64,000 nucleotides of DNA, from assembly GCA_023053575.1 (NCBI GenBank), contig JAKZAP010000058.1, positions 310,001 to 374,000 of the forward strand, given 5' to 3'. Of this stretch, positions 58,583-64,000 are shown piece after piece (position 1 is the stretch's first letter; every line of letters starts with the position of its first letter). Origin of the DNA: Branchinecta lynchi. Taxonomy: Eukaryota; Arthropoda; Branchiopoda; Anostraca; Branchinectidae. The notes beneath the pieces were generated by a model. That model was given only the letters and a program-made list of their open reading frames with translations, was not told where the DNA came from and searched no databases. The position numbers were made by a program, and so were the translations under genes.

Positions 58583-58745
58583 CTGTTGTAATTTTGACAG
58601 GCTAACACCTGAAAGATCTAAGTGAGGCAGATACAAATCACCAGGGAGCAGAACAGGTAGCCGTACTGCTGCCCCCATGAATCGGGGTTGCGAAACCTGA
58701 TTTAAACGACTCGACTCGTCTTTAGAGACGGGCCTACGACTGAAG
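58583..58745 (-). CDS. Possible internal exon, unknown protein
   Basis: On the minus strand TTCTGAG precedes and CAG/GTTAGT ends an open 163-nt block encoding FSRRPVSKDESSRLNQVSQP, RFMGAAVRLPVLLPGDLYLP and HLDLSGVSLSKLQQ. Composition is protein-like, with balanced codons, and the donor is strong. The acceptor lacks a good pyrimidine tract. I do not recognise the family. It could be chance or a mobile-element fragment. Confidence 0.3.
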
Positions 58746-59072
58746 CTCAGAATTAACAATTTTTTTTAAATGACTCATATTATTTTTGACTCAAATGAAT
58801 GCCTGGGACCTCGGCGAGGCCGAAATAAACGACTGATATGACTTCAAAAGGCAGGGGGGTGAATCACCCCCCCCCCCCTTCGGGCCACCCCTGGTCAGAT
58901 CCTTTAATAAAATCTTTAGATAAGAAACATCACCAAATTAATTCTCGAACAAAAGCGAGATCGAGTTAGATCACAGCGTAAACGAACACACAAAATAAAC
59001 CAATTAAATAAGAGATAAACCGAGAACTGACAAACTACTAAATCTTTGCACTTTCTTTAAGAAATGGCTACT
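58746..59072. other. Unassigned; hAT-like terminus at 58878-58893
   Basis: TTCGGGCCACCCCTG follows a poly-C run and pairs with the terminus at 15003. No left partner found close by. Confidence 0.4.
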
Positions 59073-59165
59073 GCCGGGAGCAACACTTTGATTTGTTTCT
59101 TGAGTATCGCGGTTAAGTGCTGAAGTAGTCAAGACATCGTGGTTTTCAAAAGTTTATATTCCGAA
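59073..59165 (+). mobile_element. Family D terminal fragment
   Basis: GGGAGCAACACTTTGATTTG, TTTCTTGAGTATCGCGGTTA and GTGCTGAAGTAGTCAAG parallel 45868-45930, the start of the right family D copy. Confidence 0.55.
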
Positions 59166-59250
59166 ACGATATTTTATCTGAACTGATGACGCAGTGAGTA
59201 GTCTCATAGGCTGGGCATCCCTCTGAGATAAAAAAAAAAAATCTATATTC

Positions 59251-59379
59251 GGGGACGTTTAGCCATGGGCGTTTTGATCGGGGACGTTTTGTCGTGGGGA
59301 CGTTTTGTCGTGGGGACGTTTTGTCACGGGTACGTTTTGTCGAGGACGTCTCGAATGGGGACGTTTTGGTCGACAACCC
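59251..59379 (+). repeat. GGGGACGTTTTG word array with a terminus
   Basis: About seven copies of GGGGACGTTTTG or variants spaced 12-17 bp, ending GTCGACAACCC. The complement of that end, GGGTTGTCG, opens the element at 60723. Confidence 0.7.
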
Positions 59380-59519
59380 TTCATTCAGATCGCATGGAAG
59401 TCGCGTGCAATTTTAAATGAGGTAAATCATTTTGGTAGGAATGTTAGCGTGCAAACCTTTATCGGAAAGTTCGATCCAGCCCGCCAAGGGGTTATTGGCA
59501 CAAGATCCCCATGACAAAA

Positions 59520-60210
59520 GGGCTAACACTCAAAATGCCCACGGTTCACAATGCCCACGACTGGAATATTTGAGGCAGATTTGAGGTGTCGAATCCGTAG
59601 TAAACTTGAAGTAGGCGTGATAGAGCAACAGGAGGAGTAGACCGACTATTCGAATGACGATTATCGTATGCTGAAGTGCTATAATCTCAATTGTAATATA
59701 ATTCTGGCAAAATATTTACAAGAAACATGTGTATTTCCTCGTGGTTAGATGCTGCAAAAGCGCTGTGCTTTCTTCAGGAAGGCCACCGACTGCTAAGGAA
59801 CTCCCTTGGAACTTTTCTTCAAGAGCATTAACTGAATCGTCTTTTAGGATCATTCTCCAAGGAACAATAAAACCCTTTCAAAAGCTTGTCCGTGGTTAAT
59901 CCTATCCCTTCTGATCTCGTTGTCCGTCGTCCCAGGATGATTTTGGCCTCCCCTGTTGACAGTTACAGCCGTCGGCATTTTGAACCAAGACGATACTAGC
60001 CTCCCATATGACCATTTTGAACTGTCGGCATTTCGGACGATTTTGATTTCGGGTGTTCCACTTGATCAATGGGCATTTTGAGCCGTGGGCATTTTAATCG
60101 TGGGCATTTTGGTCGCGGGGCATTTTGAACCGTGGGTTCGGTTCCGGGGTCTTCAACCTGAGTTGTGGGTATTTAGAGTCGTGGGCATTTTGGACCGTGG
60201 GCATTTTGGG
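59520..60210. mobile_element. Element with inverted GGGCATTTTG word arrays
   Basis: Left end GGGCTAACACTCAAAATGCC, then ACAATGCCCACGAC. Right end carries many GTGGGCATTTTG words (60071-60210) plus degenerate CGGCATTTTG words from 59970. Left words are inverted relative to right ones, so it looks like a MITE of about 690 bp with word-array arms. Confidence 0.55.
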
Positions 60211-60296
60211 AACCAACCGTACGATCCAATAAGACTGCGAAATAGTTTAAACATTATTACAGGAACGAATTTGATTACAAAAGTTTCTGCACAAAA

Positions 60297-60353
60297 GAAT
60301 ATCAGCTACGATGCTTTGGCAGCGATATTTCGGCCCTTCTTGCAGCTTGACGA
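60297..60353 (-). repeat. Family C fragment
   Basis: ATCAGCTACGATGCTTTGGC to GATATTTCGGCCCTTCTTGC, with the distal stem II strand and CTGACGA deleted. Confidence 0.6.
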
Positions 60354-60722
60354 GGGCCGAATCCTGTACCTTGTATTCTGGTTGTTGAATAAACCAATTA
60401 GCCAACGAACGAGCTGAACTCTCAAACCCCTTCCAAAAATAAGACCCTCGTCTGGTCCACGCAAGAAAGCGTGCCCTATTCCGTGCGCCTTGGCATGGCA
60501 ACAGGATATGATTTTCCATCGCGATCAAGGGGTCGTTGACTAGACTTGTTATCGCAGATGTATGGGAGGCGTGTTACGTGTTCTGAAAGGGAACTGGTAT
60601 GGACGTAAAGTCGTAGACATTAGCTTACCAGTTGACAGGAAACATTTTTGCCAATGCTACTGTCAGCGAAAAAAAATATAGTTACTACGGGAAAAGGTAC
60701 TCAGTTTGTCTGTTGATCATTC

Positions 60723-61582
60723 GGGTTGTCGGTAAAACGTCCCCTGGCGAAACGTACCCGGCTATTGAATTGGCTTCCCCTTTATCCGAGGAGCATATTG
60801 GTACCCCTCGAGATTGTGCATGTTGCTTCAAACGACCTAGAACTGAACAGTTACGAGCCATTTGCAAGGGATATTACAACTGCAAACAATACATTTATGA
60901 AGCAACCGGTACTATGTCCGATCTTTCCTGCTTAAAGTTTAACTGAAAAGCAAACTTATTTTTTTATCATTTAGTTGAATACACTGAGTTATTTGGAGTC
61001 TGCTAAGAGATTTTTGATTTTCCACTATCTGCGCTCGTAGTGAGGTTCAGATTATCTACGGCTGTCCCCACAGGACAAATTCTACTCTGACGCGGAATAT
61101 TTGAATCTGAACAAAAATGCGGATTTACAGCGGGCGGTGATAAGCTTGGTGAAGACTGCTTAGTGCCTGAACAAAAAATGTTCATAAATATCTTTTGGTC
61201 AAGCATGCGTCACAGGTAGTCACAAATCTGACAGGGAAATTCCACTATTTGAAAATCGGTTATTCGTGAATAGCGAAGCAACGAAGTAACGCATTTTCAT
61301 CGGGTCTTCAAGCCTCTTTAAGTGAATAAGTGAGGGGTAACAAGACTGTCCCATCTCTTTCCTTTTCAGTTAAACTTTAAGGAATGTTCCCACATCTGTA
61401 ATGGACACTCTGAAGCTGTTTTACCTCGATAAAGCACACCTGAAGATCGAGGCGAACTTAACAAATCTATGCTTGGGGACGTTTTACCGTGGGGACGTTT
61501 TGGGTTTGTCATGGGGACGTTTTGCCACGGGGACGTTTTGCCAGGGGACGTTTTGTCATGGGGACCTTTCGCCGGTTAGCCC
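60723..61582. mobile_element. Element with GGGGACGTTTTG arms and a nested inverted-repeat insert
   Basis: Left end GGGTTGTCGGTAAAACGTCC, then GAAACGTACCC. Right arm has GGGGACGTTTT words at 61474-61575 and ends CGCCGGTTAGCCC. The termini align in inverted orientation (GGGTTGTCGG with GGGCTAACCGG). Inside, perfect 20-bp inverted repeats CTTAAAGTTTAACTGAAAAG (60930-60949) and its complement (61363-61382) bound a 453-bp block. Confidence 0.6.
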
Positions 61583-63110
61583 GGTATACTTCCTGATGTG
61601 CTACGACGATGAAACTTGGCAGGTATGTCAGGGATCCGAACAGATACGACCGATACGACCGTCGTTTCTCCGATACGACCGTCGTGGAGGAGTGGTTGGA
61701 TGGCGAATCCGAAATCTAGTGGCATGTACAACTTTTTAACGGGTGATCGGATTTGAACGAAACTTGGCAAGTGGAAAGAGCTGTCGCCTCAGATGTTCCG
61801 TGTCAAGTCCGGATCGGATCCGATACCTTTGAGTGTGGGGGGATGGAGGGGAGGGTTCGGAAAACTCACGAAACGGTTAGAGTCAAGGGTTTGAGATAGA
61901 ACTTAGTGGAGAGAAAAAGCATCAAGGCCTATATAGATACGAAATTAATGGAGCCAGATGGTTTTGGGGCTCTGTGGTGGGAGTTGGGAGGGGGTTTTGC
62001 GGAATTCCAGTAATCACGAATTAGAATAGTTCCAGATTTAGGGGAGAGACAGGTAAGACGGACCCAGTAAAGGTTTTTCGATTGCTATTTTTTTGACAAT
62101 TTTTCTCGTAACGGTTTCTGAGATAAAACAGATTTTGGTAGGGAGGTCAAAATGTCCGTCTTATCCGAAGGGAAGGGGGTGACAAGATGGACCACCAGAG
62201 GGGCAAGACGGACTATCATTATCGTAATCAGCTCCAGTTATTTAATTTCATATAAATGAATAAACTAAAAACGGTAATGTCCACAGTGACTCTTTTCAAC
62301 ACGGTGATGCCAGAAAGGTCAATACGAATTGTATGAAGTCATGCCTTTTGCCGTTCCTCCAGACGGGATGGGGTTTGATAGCTTCATCAGTGCAGCCCTC
62401 GAACTGACTGGTCCCTTTTCAGTGGTTTCTTGAAAATTGGATGAGGGAAAATCCTTTTCCAGAACAACACTTTAATCTCATCACATTCCTCATCTTTCAG
62501 GCCCCCCCCCCAGGCCTTTCCCCTGGTGACCCCCGGTCCGTCTTACCGACAAATCATGTGGTCCGTATTATCTGCAACGGGTAGGTTTTAAACAAACTGT
62601 CACCAAACTCGCTAGATGGCACAGAATGGAGGTGTCATCACTTCTAAAGAAAGTAGAGAGTCGGAATTGTCTGGTAACAGAACCTTAAAACTTTATTATT
62701 TTCCAAACCAGAGATATCACAAAAAATACTTGATATCAATATTTTCCAAAGAAGCGTCTTAAAACATCAACTTCAATTTTCTTGAAAACTCTCGTGAAAA
62801 CTAATAAGTCAATCTTCTTGTTTTTTTTGGGCAGATCTGAAGGCTGTATGGCTGTAGCTTACTGTCACCACTAATTGCATTGCTACCAATTTCTGAATTT
62901 TAAAATGGAAAGGTCCGTCTTATCTGCCGGTCCGGTCCGTCTTAGCTGTCTCTCCCCTATTAAGACGATGCAACTTTGCAGGAATACACTGTGACACGAC
63001 CTAACTGACTTAAAGGAACAGAAAACTTGACTCAAACTTGACTGGGGAGCTAGCTGACATATCAAGAAGGTACCCTGAGTCGATACTGAGAGTAAGAAAA
63101 TTCTCGCTAC
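61583..63110 (-). mobile_element. Family B fragment, reverse orientation, split by a TA-flanked element
   Basis: 61595-62040 reads GATGTGCTACGACGATGAAA, CTTGGCAGGTATGTCAGGG and onward; family B resumes at 62960 (TTAAGACGATGCAACTTTGC) and fades by about 63110. Both ends of the family are missing. Confidence 0.7.
62041..62957. mobile_element. 917-bp TIR element with AAGACGGACC words, TA target
   Basis: Ends GGGGAGAGACAGGTAAGACG plus GACC, inverted at the right with one mismatch in 24 bp. Flanked by TA (62039-62040 and 62958-62959). Removing it plus one TA gives a 21-bp family B segment of exactly the normal length. GTCCGTCTTA or its complement recurs at least six times near both ends. No transposase. 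TA targeting fits Tc1/mariner-like transposition (inference). Confidence 0.8.
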
Positions 63111-63182
63111 GACCATTGCACTTTCCGAGCGGTTTCCGACAATTCGACTTTTGAGCTAGTAGAAAAAAAAACAAAAGGTTTT

Positions 63183-63250
63183 TGTGCCGGGAGTAGGAAT
63201 CGAACGCACGATCTCTTGACTACCATCCCGATACTATGGCCGAATCACAG
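63183..63250 (-). other. tRNA-like fragment, possibly a SINE head
   Basis: The minus strand contains GTTCGATTCC (63205-63196), a good Pol III B box, followed by TACTCCCGGCACA, like the 3' half of a tRNA. The upstream GGCCATAGTATCGGGATGG resembles a D-arm. The 5' acceptor strand does not pair, so it is not a functional tRNA. Confidence 0.4.
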
Positions 63251-63690
63251 CCAAAGGCGAACTTTTACAGTGCATAAGGGGCAAGGGCCTACCAGCTAGC
63301 TTTGGCAACACTAAGGAGGGGGTTCGAGATAACAAAGAAGTCGACAACATACCCCTGTATCTTTATCTAAGCCTCCCAGGTCGGTTTGATGGCCGAAAGT
63401 TGCGAACTCAAGGTGACCACGTGTGCAGGAGCGGAACAATACGTCATCCCTTCACGCGATACCTCGCCCATTAGTTGCATCCTCTGTATTTCATTCCAGT
63501 ATTTTGTATGATTCAGTATTAAACTTGCCTTTCACCTAGCAAGAACTCTCAGCTTTGTCAGCGGGAAACATTTACTCCGTCACAGTGGTGCACAGCAATG
63601 GGATCGTGATTGTTATTGTTAGGTAAGCAGTTTAGTTACTCGTTACTTGGGTCTAAGTGGCCAGGTGAAAATCCAAAGAAGGACTAGAAT
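63251..63690. other. No recognisable feature
   Basis: Could be SINE body or unique DNA; nothing recognised. Confidence 0.3.
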
Positions 63691-63900
63691 CAGGGTTGCC
63701 AAATCAAAAACATTTAGAGAGTGAGTTTTGGCCCAAAACAGAGTGAATTGGGAGTGATTTTTTTTGTTTTACGAAAAAAGGCGAGTTGGTCACTTTTTGT
63801 CGGAATTGCCTCTGCAAAAACGACGCATTTTAATTTTGTTTTCACGAACAAACGTGAAATAGTCACTTCTTTTCGGAATCCCTGCTGCAAAAAGGACACA
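63691..63900. mobile_element. Possible hAT-like MITE end
   Basis: Starts CAGGGTTGCCAAATC, typical of hAT termini, followed by alternating A- and T-rich words (AAAAACGACGCATTTT). The opposite end is not seen. Confidence 0.3.
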
Positions 63901-63934
63901 TAGCCTAGCAGGTCTAACCATCGCCTAGCAGGTC

Positions 63935-64000
63935 TGTTATAATTGCAATGAGATAGGGCACTTTGCACGTGACTGTCGCAAGCATAAGAAGAGCGAACCT
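63935..64000 (+). CDS. CCHC zinc knuckle, runs off the right edge
   Basis: The frame reads CYNCNEIGHFARDC followed by RKHKKSEP: a CX2CX4HX4C zinc knuckle, a single-strand nucleic acid binding motif of retroelement Gag proteins and some cellular proteins. A stop lies in frame just upstream (GCCTAGCAG), so it begins at a splice acceptor, or the upstream part is broken. The preceding GCCTAGCAGGTCT is present twice 20 bp apart. Gag is more likely given the surroundings. Confidence 0.55.

Noticed and set aside
63183..63250. Functional tRNA gene
   Set aside because: The B box is good but the acceptor stem does not pair and no clear anticodon arm is formed.

Overview
The window is repeat-rich metazoan DNA with almost no recognisable host coding sequence. 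I place it in an invertebrate, probably marine. The reasons are the mix of retroelements (L2/CR1-like, Jockey-like and RTE-like LINEs, DIRS, Ty3/gypsy, a solo LTR), the spliced-exon signals, and two dominant non-autonomous families. Those two families have tandem core repeats, an ACGG/ACAG-type tetranucleotide tract and subterminal inverted repeats. This is the plan of the 'pearl' elements known from bivalves and of Helentron-associated elements. A mollusc is my first guess, but the sequence does not prove it.

I use letters for the repeat families, all defined from this window. Family A (about 12 copies; begins AACAAGACCAAAGG, ends CGTTTTGGGATCCC) has a 137-bp core monomer and a GGAC-type microsatellite. 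Family B (full or near-full copies at 7.5-10.5, 26.8-28.2 and 32.9-34.2 kb, an LTR-split copy at 22.5-24.3 kb, and fragments) begins ACAAGAGCTG and ends with a TATGGCACTT/AAGTGCCATA hairpin. Family C has long inverted arms that carry a candidate hammerhead ribozyme. Family G holds dispersed relatives of the family C core. Family D is a 2.4-kb terminal-inverted-repeat element with tandem units, each containing a small orphan ORF with an internal 49-residue duplication. Families E and F are short repeats. Several further elements carry arrays of 8-16 bp words.

Layout: 0-7 kb holds a family C foldback, small MITEs, an L2/CR1-like LINE remnant and one family A copy with a clean 268-bp insertion. 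7.5-20.6 kb is mostly A and B copies. At 20.7-20.9 kb (minus strand) lies the best host-gene candidate, a splice-bounded 73-codon exon resembling a KH-like domain of Bicaudal-C. 21.7-22.1 kb is a CGTCAGTT array. 22.5-34.2 kb is again A and B, with a solo LTR nested in one B copy. 34.9-38.4 kb is largely featureless. 38.4-48.3 kb holds two family D copies in opposite orientation around a gypsy scrap, a family A copy and a 1.5-kb array built on an imperfect palindrome. 49.6-55 kb holds a DIRS remnant split by a 448-bp MITE, a truncated B copy, a Jockey-like remnant and a 5'-truncated RTE-like LINE with a 13-bp target duplication. 55-64 kb is more A/B debris, several word-array elements, a TA-flanked 917-bp element, a possible exon, a tRNA-like fragment and a CCHC zinc knuckle running off the right edge.

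No operon-like organisation exists. The value of the window is in the insertion history: five insertions can be read to the base, because the target duplication is intact or the host repeat is restored on removal.
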